Shown piece after piece: positions 21,604 through 30,238 of a stretch of 64,000 bases of DNA (positions are counted from its first letter, which is position 1; each line of letters opens with the position of its first letter). Position numbers and translations under genes: made by a program. The notes under the pieces were generated by a model. That model saw nothing but the letters and a program-made list of their open reading frames with translations, made no database searches and was not told the origin of the DNA. The stretch covers positions 62,001 through 126,000 of the IMG/VR virus record IMGVR_UViG_3300037452_000118; one strand, written 5' to 3'. This DNA comes from a virus.

Positions 21604-23553
21604 ATGTCAACGATCCCGGCAAGCACGATCGTCAGCGTCGTCCCGAGCGTGCTCGCCGCCGGCGGCACCGGCCTGACCGGCACCGGCCTGATGCTCACCC
21701 GCAACACGCGGGTTCCGGTCGGCACCGTCGCGAACTTCGCCAACCAGGCCGCCGTTTCCGCCTTCTTCGGCGCCAGCGACGCGCTCACCGCCGAGGCCGG
21801 GATATACTTCGCCGGCTTCACCGGGGCGTCGATCCAGCCGTCGTCGCTCCTGATGGCGCAGTTTCCCGCGACAGCAGTCGCCGCCTACCTCCGCGGCGGC
21901 AACATCTCCGGCCTGTCGCTGCCCCAGCTCCAGGCCATCAACGGCACGCTGACCGCCGTATTTGAGGGCTACAGCCGCTCCGGCAACGTCAACCTGGCCG
22001 CGGCGACCAGCTTCTCCAACGCCGCCACGCTCATCCAGACCGCGCTGAACTCCGCGCTGCCGAGCGAGGCCAGCGTCACCGGTACGATCGCGGCGCAGAC
22101 CGCCAGCTTCGTCGGCTCCATCGCCGGCAACGTGCTGTCCGTGACGCAGGTCACCGCGGGGCCGATCGTGACCGGCGGCGCGCTCAGCGGCTCCAGCGTC
22201 GCGGCGAACACCACGGTCACCGGCCAGCTTACCGGTACGCCGGGCGGTATCGGAACGTACGCCGTCTCCGTCGCCCAGATCCTCGCCTCCGAGGCGCTCA
22301 CCGAAACCTACGGCCTGCTCAACGTGACCAACGTGGCCTCCGGCGCGCCCGCGATCGGGCAGGCGCTGTCCGGCACCGGGGTCGCCGCGAACACGTCGAT
22401 CGTCGCGCTGGGTACCGGCGTCGGCGGGACGGGGACGTACTACGTCAGCCCGTCGCAGTCCGCTGGCTCCGGGGCGATGACCGGCGCCGCGATCGCGCTC
22501 GCCGTCACCTACGACTCGGTCTCCGGGGCGCTCGTCGTCACCTCCGGCGTCAACGGTCCGGCCTCCACGGCCGCCTTCGCCACCGGCACCGCGGCGGCGC
22601 CGCTGCTGCTGACCTCCGCGACGGGGGCGGTACTGTCGCAGGGCGCGGCCCCGCAGACGCCGGCGGCCTTCATGACGGCGCTGATCGGGCAGAACGTGAA
22701 CTGGGTCAACTTCATGACCCACTTCGACCCCGACGGCGGCTCCGGCAACGCGGTCAAGCAGCAGTTCGCGGCGTGGAAGAACACCGCGCTGGGCGGCAAC
22801 CGCTTCGGCTACTTCTGCTGGGATCCCGACGCCAGCCCTGCGGCGTCGAACCCCGCCGCAGCGAGCCTCGGCCAGATCCTCAAGGCGAACAACGATTCCG
22901 GCACGCTGCTGATCTGGGAGGGCGGCGCCACCGTCGACACCGGGCTCTGCGCCTTCGCGCTCGGGCTCGCGGCGTCGATCAACTACCAGCAGACCAACGG
23001 CCGCACCGACTTCGCCTTCCGCCAGGGCGCCGGCGAGATCGCCAACGTGACCGATATCAACACGGCAACGAACCTGCTCGCCAACGGCTACTGCTTCTAC
23101 GGCGCCTACGGTGCCGCGAACGCCTCGTACGTCTGGTTCCAGAACGGCCAGATCACCGGCCCGTTCGCGTGGGCGGACAGCTACCAGACGCAGGTCTGGC
23201 TCAACAGTTTCTTCCAGACCCAGCTACTGGCGTTGTTCCAAAACTCGCTCTCGGTGCCGTTCACTCAAGCTGGCGTTTCGCTCATCCAACAAGCGTGTCA
23301 GACCGTCATCCAGCAAGGCCTCGCGTTCGGCGCCTTCGCTCCGAATACGCTGACTGCATCGCAAGTCGCGGAGGTCAACAACATGGCCGGCGCAAATATT
23401 GCCGGAACGCTGCAGGCTCAAGGTTATGCTTTGGTCATCAATATCCCCAGCCAGATAGTACAGGCGGCGCGCGGACCTTGGCCGATGCAGTTTTTTTACA
23501 TCGACCGCAATTCGGTGCACTCGCTCGACTTGTCCTCGGTCTTGGTGCAATAG
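21604..23553 (+). CDS. Tail sheath protein, DUF3383 type, with two beta modules
   Basis: 649 residues from ATG 21604. The N-terminal region (TRVPVGTVANFANQAAVSAF, then FGASDALTAEAGIYFAGF) and the C-terminal part (VWFQNGQITGPFAWADSYQT and FYIDRNSVHSLDLSSV) match the DUF3383 family, the contractile sheath of many myophages. Residues about 167-296 are two copies of the glycine-rich module, probably displayed on the outside of the sheath. It is followed at once by the tube gene, the standard sheath-tube order. Confidence 0.85.
   Translation: MSTIPASTIVSVVPSVLAAGGTGLTGTGLMLTRNTRVPVGTVANFANQAAVSAFFGASDALTAEAGIYFAGFTGASIQPSSLLMAQFPATAVAAYLRGGNISGLSLPQLQAINGTLTAVFEGYSRSGNVNLAAATSFSNAATLIQTALNSALPSEASVTGTIAAQTASFVGSIAGNVLSVTQVTAGPIVTGGALSGSSVAANTTVTGQLTGTPGGIGTYAVSVAQILASEALTETYGLLNVTNVASGAPAIGQALSGTGVAANTSIVALGTGVGGTGTYYVSPSQSAGSGAMTGAAIALAVTYDSVSGALVVTSGVNGPASTAAFATGTAAAPLLLTSATGAVLSQGAAPQTPAAFMTALIGQNVNWVNFMTHFDPDGGSGNAVKQQFAAWKNTALGGNRFGYFCWDPDASPAASNPAAASLGQILKANNDSGTLLIWEGGATVDTGLCAFALGLAASINYQQTNGRTDFAFRQGAGEIANVTDINTATNLLANGYCFYGAYGAANASYVWFQNGQITGPFAWADSYQTQVWLNSFFQTQLLALFQNSLSVPFTQAGVSLIQQACQTVIQQGLAFGAFAPNTLTASQVAEVNNMAGANIAGTLQAQGYALVINIPSQIVQAARGPWPMQFFYIDRNSVHSLDLSSVLVQ
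22102..22303 (+). repeat. Beta-module copy 6 (sheath)
   Basis: SFVGSIAGNVLSVTQVTAGP, then VAANTTVTGQLTG and GIGTYAVSVAQI. Confidence 0.7.
22304..22490 (+). repeat. Beta-module copy 7 (sheath)
   Basis: YGLLNVTNVASGAPAIGQAL, then GVAANTSIVALGTG and GTGTYYVSPSQS. It is closest to copy 2 in the cement gene. Confidence 0.7.
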
Positions 23554-23565
23554 GAGCCCGCCGTT

Positions 23566-23994
23566 ATGCTCACAGCCGCCAACGCCGTCATTACATTCTC
23601 GCAGGCAACTTTGTTTCCAGTCCCGCAGCAGCTTCAGGGCTTCGCGGCGGACGACGTTACCGACATGGACAACGCGAAGGTCCTCGAGCACGTCATGGGG
23701 GTCGACGGCGTACTTTCTTTCGGCTTCGTCTACGTTGAGCGGATGCAGAACATAACTTTGCAGGCGGACTCGGCATCGAACTCGTTCTTCGACATCATCA
23801 ACGCCAGCCAAGAGGCGGCGCAGACCGCCTACCCGCTCACCGGGGTCATCATCCTCCCCGCCATCGGGCTGATGTTCAGCTGCATCAACGGCGGCCTTGA
23901 TACCTACAACCCGATGCCGCCGGTGCGTAAGATCATCCAACCGCGCAAGTTCCGCATCGTCTGGAACAAGGTCATCGCGGCGCCTGCGGCCTAG
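23566..23994 (+). CDS. Tail tube protein
   Basis: 142 residues. It is small and beta-rich, with a segment (ITLQADSASNSFFDIINASQ about 65-84) typical of myophage tubes of the DUF3277/KPP10-like type, and lies 12 bases after the sheath gene. It should polymerise inside the sheath. The assignment rests on position and size as well as this segment. Confidence 0.75.
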   Translation: MLTAANAVITFSQATLFPVPQQLQGFAADDVTDMDNAKVLEHVMGVDGVLSFGFVYVERMQNITLQADSASNSFFDIINASQEAAQTAYPLTGVIILPAIGLMFSCINGGLDTYNPMPPVRKIIQPRKFRIVWNKVIAAPAA

Positions 23995-23996
23995 GA

Positions 23997-24220
23997 TGCC
24001 ATCCGTCCCGCTGAAGGACGGTGAGTGCCGGTGGTGCGGCGAGGTACATCCGACGCCCTTCCTCTGCCCCTGGGTCAAGGCGCTGGAGTTCGCGCACGGC
24101 GATGAACGGGTGACACGCGTCGAGTTCTTGACCGCGGCGGACTTCCCGAAGGATGACCAGAAGTCGACGCCGCCGGAACAACCTGATTATCCGCGGCTGA
24201 GGCCGATCGAAGGAGGTTGA
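23997..24220 (+). CDS. Small CxxC/CP zinc-finger-like phage protein
   Basis: 74 residues. The opening CRWCGEVHPTPFLCPWVKAL looks like a small metal site (C-x2-C-x-x-x-H...C), followed by RVTRVEFLTAADF. Short proteins of this type recur in alphaproteobacterial phages. It starts just after the tube stop. The function is unknown. Confidence 0.65.
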
Positions 24221-24222
24221 GC

Positions 24223-24768
24223 GTGCGCAAGGAGAAGATCGTCAAGGCGCCGGACTACTGCGGACGCGATTACGCCGCCGGCAGAATTTACAAACTCAAG
24301 GAATGGCCAGCCGCCCGAGCGGAGAAATGGGGCATTCGCGCCGCGCTCTCGTTCAACAGCAAGGGGACAGTCCAGATCCCGATGTCGTGGGCGGGTATCG
24401 GATGGGAGGGGCTCGCCGTCTTGGGCATCAACGCTTTCCTCGGCGGCGGCATGGACCCTGACGTAGTGATCCCCATCCTCGACGAGCTGCTGGAATGCGT
24501 TACTATCATCCGCGATCCCAAGATACGCGATGCCCAGCATCAAGTTCTCGCTACCCCTCTGGTCAGCGACGACGACATCGAGGAAGTTATCACCCGGGGT
24601 TGGCTGCGCAGCGAAGTTTTCGAGCTCCACTCGGGTTTTTCGCCGGCCGACGCCCTGTCGAAGTGGCTATCGACAGTGGAGCGCCGGCAGGACTCGTCGA
24701 AAGCTACCTCGGATATCCAAACCTCAGCCCCAAAATCGGACTCGCCCTCTCCCGCTGCCCCGAGCTGA
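24223..24768 (+). CDS. Tail assembly chaperone, upstream frame (G-like)
   Basis: 181 residues from GTG 24223, six bases after a perfect AGGAGG (TTG 24217 is an alternative). After residue 139 the downstream frame can be reached by a -1 shift at GGGTTTT (24633-24639). Position between tube and tape-measure genes matches the G/GT chaperone genes of tailed phages. The tail of the unshifted product is Ser/Pro/Lys-rich and low in complexity, as expected of a terminated alternative end. Confidence 0.7.
   Translation: MRKEKIVKAPDYCGRDYAAGRIYKLKEWPAARAEKWGIRAALSFNSKGTVQIPMSWAGIGWEGLAVLGINAFLGGGMDPDVVIPILDELLECVTIIRDPKIRDAQHQVLATPLVSDDDIEEVITRGWLRSEVFELHSGFSPADALSKWLSTVERRQDSSKATSDIQTSAPKSDSPSPAAPS
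24633..24639 (+). promoter_or_regulatory. Candidate -1 ribosomal frameshift heptamer GGGTTTT
   Basis: In the upstream frame it reads G GGT TTT, the X XXY YYZ arrangement. A -1 slip continues F-A-G-R-R-P-V-E-V in the second frame to TAA at 24893 without a stop. The location in a chaperone gene is the classic one. Confidence 0.65.
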
Positions 24769-24893
24769 TAGGGCCGCTTAACGACACGTTGGGGCTGGAG
24801 GACTTGGAAGATATAATCGAGGTCATCATGGTCGACTCGCACAACAAGTCGATCACGGCGGCAGCGATACGGCGCAAGCAAGAGAATCAGTAA
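24639..24893 (+). CDS. Tail assembly chaperone, downstream frame (T-like), by -1 frameshift
   Basis: 84 codons after the slip; the fusion would be about 223 residues. The segment ESYLGYPNLSPKIGLALSRC, then LGLEDLEDIIEVIMVDSHNK, is clearly real protein and in a different frame from the upstream gene. A separate start at GTG 24663 is possible and would give a 76-residue independent protein instead. Confidence 0.65.
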   Translation, partial: FAGRRPVEVAIDSGAPAGLVESYLGYPNLSPKIGLALSRCPELIGPLNDTLGLEDLEDIIEVIMVDSHNKSITAAAIRRKQENQ

Positions 24894-24924
24894 GATTCGG
24901 CAAATACAAAATAGGAGACAACAG

Positions 24925-25137
24925 ATGGGTCCCGGTGAACAACTTACAGTCGCTGATCTGATCAAAGAACTGCAAAAATTTCCGATGGATGGAAAATTAG
25001 AAATGAGGGACATCAGCGTCGTTACCAAGGATGGCGCCGATCGTCCCAAGCTGATCCTCATCGTCCATGACCACGAGATGGACCCGGTTTTCCAATTTAC
25101 GGGGCCGTTTGAGCGCGGTTTCAGGAGCAAGCCATGA
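24925..25137 (+). CDS. Hypothetical protein
   Basis: 70 residues behind an AGGAG site. It is acidic, with a DLIKELQKFPMDGKLEM start and a beta strand LILIVHDHEM. It overlaps the next gene by 4 bases. The function is unknown. Confidence 0.65.
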   Translation: MGPGEQLTVADLIKELQKFPMDGKLEMRDISVVTKDGADRPKLILIVHDHEMDPVFQFTGPFERGFRSKP

Positions 25138-25691
25138 ATCGCAGATCAATCGTCAAGGTGCTGGCCGCCGTCCTTCCCGCCGCCGTAGTTAGCAAGTTTG
25201 CAGCGGCCGAACCGGAAGCATCAACGCCTAACCATATTCGGAAATATGAGATGGAACTGGACAAGCAGCGCGATGGGAAGCTGCCACCAGTTATTTTCAT
25301 GTCGCTACCACTGAATCGCGATGGCAGATGGTATCCGTCATACGAACCGGATACTGTGATGCACATCGAAGTCGCAGCATCAATAAACTGCACGATCGCC
25401 TTCGATACGCCGAGCAAGAGCGGCAAAGGTACCTATCATCAGTATTTTATGTCGGTTCCGCAGATGGTAAAGAACTGGCACGATCCGAATTGGCGCCAAT
25501 ACTATGGTATGCCGCGCTTCAATATCGTCGATAGGGAGCCGGATCAAATTGAAGCCAATCATAAACTTTGGGAAGAATGTGAAGCAGGCGGCATCCCGCT
25601 CAAACAGCGACCGATAGATCTACAGGTTGAGCCGACGATAGCTAACTATCGTGCGCTCGATGAGCGTATTCTAGAGGATATTTTCGGATAG
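25134..25691 (+). CDS. Hypothetical protein with a Tat-like leader
   Basis: 185 residues. The start MNRRSIVKVLAAVLPAAVVS has a twin arginine and a hydrophobic stretch ending AAA, suggesting export by the Tat or Sec route. The mature part is hydrophilic with no recognised motif. It sits between the chaperone and tape measure genes; lower GC than neighbours suggests an accessory gene. Confidence 0.65.
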   Translation: MNRRSIVKVLAAVLPAAVVSKFAAAEPEASTPNHIRKYEMELDKQRDGKLPPVIFMSLPLNRDGRWYPSYEPDTVMHIEVAASINCTIAFDTPSKSGKGTYHQYFMSVPQMVKNWHDPNWRQYYGMPRFNIVDREPDQIEANHKLWEECEAGGIPLKQRPIDLQVEPTIANYRALDERILEDIFG

Positions 25692-25703
25692 GGGTAAAGG
25701 AAC

Positions 25704-27128
25704 GTGGCCGTCCTAGACTCGCTCGTCTTGGAATTTTCTCTCGATCCCAGCAAGTTCGAGCGCGGGCGGGAACAGATTGAGTCGGATGTCAAAAAACTGA
25801 AGGAAGGGACGCAGCGCGACGCCGCAGAAACCGAGGCGTCGACCAAGAAGCTCACCGAAGTTTTCACCGGGCTGAAGCGCGAGTTCCTCGGCTTCCTCGG
25901 CATCGCCGTCGGCGGTGCCGCGGCCCGGCAGTTTTTCGACTTCCTGGTCAATCTCGACGCCTCGACATCTCGTCTGAGCCGTACGCTCGGCATCAATATC
26001 TCAGAATTAAATGCTTGGTCGATGGCGGCCAAACAGTTCGGTGGTACTGGCCAAGAAGTCGCCGGTACCATCCAGAGGCTAGGGCAAGAGATATGGAGTT
26101 TTAGATTCGGCGTCCCCAGCAATCTCCCGGGCCAGCTTAATCAACTCGGAATTGACGCTTTCGACGAAAAACGTAACCCAAAAAGTGGTGTGCAGGTATT
26201 ACGCGATCTAGCTGATTGGGCAGATCGAAACCAAATGCCGATGGCTGGCAAAGCAGCATTTTTGCAGCGCGTAATTGGCCTCGACGAAACGACCATCAAC
26301 ATGATCATCCGCGGCCGCGCGGAGCTGGAAAAGACGCTCGCGACGGTGCGGCAGAGCGAAGCGGAAATGAAGGAGGCCGGTCGCACGGCAGAGGAGTTTC
26401 AGAAAAATTGGGCGACGATTGAATCGGGGGCGATTAACGCAGGGCGCGCTATCGCAGGCCCCTTCATGAGGTCGCTGATTGACGCCGTTGCCAAGTTGAA
26501 AGAATGGACAGGTCTGTTAGACAAAAAAAAAGATCTGTCCTCGTCGTTTCTGCTGGGTGAGGGTTGGGGTACTACTGAGCCTGAAGCGCCATCTGGCAAA
26601 GCCGCGCCGGGGAGAGGAGGATCGAACTGGGGCAATTTCCTCTCTGGCCTGTCCTTTCTCGAATCGTCGCAGACTGGCGGCGGCAACGCTGGCAGCACCG
26701 CGCAAGGATTTTTTCAGTTTCTCAGAGGGACCGCCGCAAGGGCTCGATCTGCCGGTATTGCCGACCCACGATTCGGAAACTATGCGAACCAGGCAGACAG
26801 GACGAAGCGGTACATCGAGAAGTTCTATCCCGGCGCGGCGGCGGCAATCGAAAAGGGGGACTTCAAGTCAGCATCGGCCGCATTGAACAAGGAATGGCCT
26901 AGCCTGCCCGGGGGAAGCCAGCCACAGAGCGCCGCGCGCTATTCGACCTTCGCTCAAGAGCTTCAAGGCGGCGGCCCGCGGCCGCCGGGAGGCGGCGGCG
27001 GAAACATCACCGTGCAAAATATGAACGTCTATTCCAAAGCCGACGACGCGGCCGGGATCAGCCGCGACATCAAGAGCAACCTCGAACGGAATCAGTTCAC
27101 GGCGCAGGTGCCGCAGGGGACGCAGTGA
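25704..27128 (+). CDS. Tape measure protein with an embedded muramidase-like domain
   Basis: 474 residues from GTG 25704. The N-terminus is coiled coil (ERGREQIESDVKKLKEG), followed by a hydrophobic helix (GFLGIAVGGAAA about 66-77). From about 315 to 410 comes a lysozyme-like region (SGLSFLESSQTGGGNAGST, AQGFFQF, then KRYIEKFYPGAA), whose SFLES glutamate is the likely catalytic residue. The family sets tail length and helps cell-wall passage; at about 0.15 nm per residue this one predicts a short tail near 70 nm. Confidence 0.75.
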   Translation: MAVLDSLVLEFSLDPSKFERGREQIESDVKKLKEGTQRDAAETEASTKKLTEVFTGLKREFLGFLGIAVGGAAARQFFDFLVNLDASTSRLSRTLGINISELNAWSMAAKQFGGTGQEVAGTIQRLGQEIWSFRFGVPSNLPGQLNQLGIDAFDEKRNPKSGVQVLRDLADWADRNQMPMAGKAAFLQRVIGLDETTINMIIRGRAELEKTLATVRQSEAEMKEAGRTAEEFQKNWATIESGAINAGRAIAGPFMRSLIDAVAKLKEWTGLLDKKKDLSSSFLLGEGWGTTEPEAPSGKAAPGRGGSNWGNFLSGLSFLESSQTGGGNAGSTAQGFFQFLRGTAARARSAGIADPRFGNYANQADRTKRYIEKFYPGAAAAIEKGDFKSASAALNKEWPSLPGGSQPQSAARYSTFAQELQGGGPRPPGGGGGNITVQNMNVYSKADDAAGISRDIKSNLERNQFTAQVPQGTQ

Positions 27129-27790
27129 TGGCGAACATCGAGCTGCTTGTGGCCGACGCCGCCGACCTGTTCCTCGGCGCCCTGCTGGGACCGTCGTGGG
27201 GCATCTACCAGAACGGGCAAGCCGTCATCCAGCCGGCGAACCAATTCAGCGGACTGGTCACGTCGGCGCTGAGCACGCTATCGGACATCGCCTCCATCAT
27301 CGGGGTTCCCGGCCTTGTTCCGGTCGTCGCGTCGACGGTGTCCTTCGACTTCGCGCAGGACTGGCCGATCTCAAATTATCCGCAGGAACAAGGCGCATTC
27401 CAGAGTTACAACAAGGTAACGTTGCCCTACGACATCAAACTCCGGATGACGTGCCAGGGAGACGAAGCAACTCGCCAGGCCTTTCTGAACACCTGCATCG
27501 CCATCGCGAACGCGCCGGCGCCGACGGTCTTTGATATCCAGACGCCGGAAATCGTCTTCACGAGCTGCAGCGCAACGCACATCAGTTGGCGCCGGGAATC
27601 CGATCATGGTGCCACGCTGATAGTTGTCGAACTCTGGTTCCAGAAAATTGCGGTGACCTCAAGTACGACGTTCGAAAACACCCAGCAGCCCGGAGATGCC
27701 TCGCCTCAATCGCTCGGCAACGGCCAAGCGAAGGCGCCGGGCCAAGACATCAATCAACAGCTCACGGCGGGCACATTGGCGGTCCAATAA
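27128..27790 (+). CDS. Baseplate/tail protein, hypothetical
   Basis: 220 residues; ATG 27128 shares its A with the tape-measure stop. The N-terminal hydrophobic part is followed by a beta-rich region with DWPISNYPQEQGAFQSYNKV, a phrase common in tail proteins that sit between tape measure and baseplate plug in P2/Mu-like myophages. Exact role unknown. Confidence 0.7.
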   Translation: MANIELLVADAADLFLGALLGPSWGIYQNGQAVIQPANQFSGLVTSALSTLSDIASIIGVPGLVPVVASTVSFDFAQDWPISNYPQEQGAFQSYNKVTLPYDIKLRMTCQGDEATRQAFLNTCIAIANAPAPTVFDIQTPEIVFTSCSATHISWRRESDHGATLIVVELWFQKIAVTSSTTFENTQQPGDASPQSLGNGQAKAPGQDINQQLTAGTLAVQ

Positions 27791-28110
27791 TGCTCATAGT
27801 CCCCTTGCAAACGCTGCCTAACCAAACGCTTCAGGTCCAGCTCAACGGCCAAGCCTGCACGCTGAATGTCTTCCAATATGCTTACGGGCTTTTTACCTCG
27901 ATCACGGTAGGGGCGATACCGATCGTCAACAGCGTGATATGCGAGAATTTGGTGCGGCTGGTACGCGACGTGTATCTTGGCTTCGTCGGCGATCTTGTAT
28001 TCGTCGATACGCAGGGCAGCGAAAACCCAAACTATACCGAACTCGGTACGCGATGGCAGCTCGTCTATCTCGACCCCGCTGACCTTGCCGCTCTCAACAT
28101 AGCGGGGTGA
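27790..28110 (+). CDS. Baseplate plug protein (DUF6983-like)
   Basis: 106 residues. VPLQTLPNQTLQVQLNGQAC at the start and LVRLVRDVYLGFVGDLVFVD in the middle are typical of phage baseplate plug proteins. It overlaps the preceding stop by one base and precedes the hub gene, the usual order. Confidence 0.8.
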   Translation: MLIVPLQTLPNQTLQVQLNGQACTLNVFQYAYGLFTSITVGAIPIVNSVICENLVRLVRDVYLGFVGDLVFVDTQGSENPNYTELGTRWQLVYLDPADLAALNIAG

Positions 28111-28111
28111 C

Positions 28112-29131
28112 ATGGTCACCCGCATCACGATCAACAAGGCGTCGCCGGCCGCGGTCCAGCAGCGCAGCCTGTCGAGCTTCACTCAAAAGCTGATCAGCGT
28201 CTCGATTCAACTGGCCGACAATCCCGGTACTAATCAGCCTAATTTCTTCAATCTGCCCGACGGGTCACAGGCATCATCGGCGACCTTTTCCAACCCTACT
28301 ACCGGTCAGCAGTTGCGCACCAGCGTGAGGATTCAAAATTCGGGATCACCATCCTACAGCGCCGCGCAAGTTCGTATCTGGGGGCTGCCGCTATCGGTAG
28401 TGAACCAACTTTCGACGCTGGGTATGCAGCTCAACCTGATCCCGAAAAACAACATCGCGGTGATGGCCGGTGACAGCATTTCCGGACTTTCGACGGTTTT
28501 CACCGGGACCATCCAACAAGCCTACGCCGACTTCAACGCGATGCCGGATACACCGATGTGCTTTGAGTGTCGCTTCGGTCTCGGTCCAGGAACGGCGCTG
28601 GCGAAGCCGGGCAGCTTTCCCGGCTCGCAGAGCGTGGCGAGCATCATGCAGACCTATGCCAAGGCTCTGAGCCTCAATTTCGAGAACAACGGCGTCAACG
28701 GCAACCTTTCAAAGTCATACTTCAAAGGATCGCTGATCGATCAGGTCGCCGCGTGCCGCGACGCCGCCGGCATCGGCGCCGAGTTTGTCGACGGCGGAAC
28801 GACGCTTGCCATCTTTCCAAAGTTTGGTTCCCGCGCGACGCAACCTATCCCGGTTATCTCCGCCCCACTATCAGACGGGACCGGCACGATGATCACTTAT
28901 CCGTCCTACACCCAGCAAGGTATTTTGGTTCACACGCTGTTCGATCCCGCGATCAAGTTCTTCGGACAAGCGCAAGTCCAAAGCAGCCTATACAAGGCGA
29001 GCGGACTCTGGGTAGTGCACAAGCTCGATCTGGCGCTCGATGCCATGCTGCCGAACGGCGAGTGGAAGGCCGATGTCTACTGCTACGCGCCGGGCAACAA
29101 AACCTCGACGCCGATCATGCCGCCGCCATGA
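28112..29131 (+). CDS. Baseplate hub protein
   Basis: 339 residues, mostly beta. It lies between plug and spike genes and overlaps the spike gene by 4 bases. The segments GQQLRTSVRIQNSG, ISGLSTVFTGTIQQAYADFN and GLWVVHKLDLALDAMLPNGE resemble gp27/gpD-like hub subunits of small myophages. The assignment is mainly by context. Confidence 0.7.
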   Translation: MVTRITINKASPAAVQQRSLSSFTQKLISVSIQLADNPGTNQPNFFNLPDGSQASSATFSNPTTGQQLRTSVRIQNSGSPSYSAAQVRIWGLPLSVVNQLSTLGMQLNLIPKNNIAVMAGDSISGLSTVFTGTIQQAYADFNAMPDTPMCFECRFGLGPGTALAKPGSFPGSQSVASIMQTYAKALSLNFENNGVNGNLSKSYFKGSLIDQVAACRDAAGIGAEFVDGGTTLAIFPKFGSRATQPIPVISAPLSDGTGTMITYPSYTQQGILVHTLFDPAIKFFGQAQVQSSLYKASGLWVVHKLDLALDAMLPNGEWKADVYCYAPGNKTSTPIMPPP

Positions 29132-29841
29132 CCCAAACCGCAGACCAAGGCAGCATCGGGGCCAGCCAGCAGGGGCCGAACGACTCCTCGTCGGAGTACA
29201 GCAAGGTCGCCTTCCTGGTCCGCCAGATTCAGGCCCAGCTCGAGATAATGATGCCGGTCGAGGTTGTGACCTTTCATGCCGGCTCCGGCTCGCCGCCGGG
29301 GCCGGGTACCGTCGATGTTCAGCTCCTCGTCAGCCAGCTCGACGGCAACGGCAATGCGGTACCGCACGGCATCGTTTATGGTCTGCCGTATTGGCGACTA
29401 CAGGGCGGTCCCTGGGCCGTGATCCTCGATCCGGCGGCGAACGACTTCGGCTTCATCATCGCGGCATCGCGGGATATCACGTCGGTCCAGGCCAACCCAG
29501 GCATCCAGAACCCGGGATCGCTGCGCAAATACAGCTACAGCGACGGAATTTACCTCGGCGGCATCTTCAACGCCGTCCCGGCGGCGATTCTCTGGCTAAA
29601 GTCTGACGGTACCCTCCAGGTGACCGATGCGCCGGGAAATGTCATAAGCACTTCGGCGGCAGGAATCACGGCGACGCCGGTCAGCGGGGGAGCTTTCATC
29701 GTGAACGGTCCGATCAACGCTACCGGCAAGATCACGGCGCCCGACTTCTCGGACGGCACTGTCATCAGTATCCTGACCCACACGCATGGCGGCGTTCAAA
29801 CCGGTAGCGGTACGACCGGGCCGCCGACGCCGGGGAGCTGA
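29128..29841 (+). CDS. Baseplate spike protein, gpV/Gp138 type
   Basis: 237 residues. An OB-fold N-terminal domain (PVEVVTFHAGSGSPPGPGTV, PYWRLQGGPWAVI) is followed by a beta-helical region and a C-terminal HTHGGVQTGSGTTGPP tip, in which the HxH motif binds iron in membrane-piercing spikes. It forms the trimeric puncturing tip below the hub. Confidence 0.85.
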   Translation: MTQTADQGSIGASQQGPNDSSSEYSKVAFLVRQIQAQLEIMMPVEVVTFHAGSGSPPGPGTVDVQLLVSQLDGNGNAVPHGIVYGLPYWRLQGGPWAVILDPAANDFGFIIAASRDITSVQANPGIQNPGSLRKYSYSDGIYLGGIFNAVPAAILWLKSDGTLQVTDAPGNVISTSAAGITATPVSGGAFIVNGPINATGKITAPDFSDGTVISILTHTHGGVQTGSGTTGPPTPGS

Positions 29842-29847
29842 TGCGCG

Positions 29848-30237
29848 ATGGCAAATGCCTCCCTGCTTTTGGACGCAACATGGGATTTGACGCTCGATAG
29901 CAGCGGGAACATCGCCGTCGTACTGTCGCCGACTTCGCTCGCGCAGGACGCCGCGTCGGCAATCCAAACCTACCTCGGTGAAGTATATCTCGATACCACG
30001 GTCGGCGTGCCGTGGCTGACGCAGGTCCTCGGCGTCAATCCGCCCCCTACGCTGTCGCTGCTGAAGCAGATTTTGGTCACCGCGGCGCTTTCCGCCAACA
30101 CCGAGATCGCATCGGCGCAAGTCTTTTTGACCAGCTTCTCAAACCGTTCCGTTGGGGGCCAGGTCCAAGTGATTAGTACGGCTGGCCAGCTTACCGCGGC
30201 GGACTTTTCCGTGGTGAATCCGCAGGGGGCCGGCTGA
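29848..30237 (+). CDS. Baseplate wedge protein, gpW/gp25-like
   Basis: 129 residues. The order [20 protein letters not shown], then [20 protein letters not shown] and VPW, matches gp25-like wedge proteins. It stands between spike and baseplate J genes, as in P2/Mu-type baseplates. Confidence 0.82.
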   Translation: MANASLLLDATWDLTLDSSGNIAVVLSPTSLAQDAASAIQTYLGEVYLDTTVGVPWLTQVLGVNPPPTLSLLKQILVTAALSANTEIASAQVFLTSFSNRSVGGQVQVISTAGQLTAADFSVVNPQGAG

Positions 30238-30238
30238 G

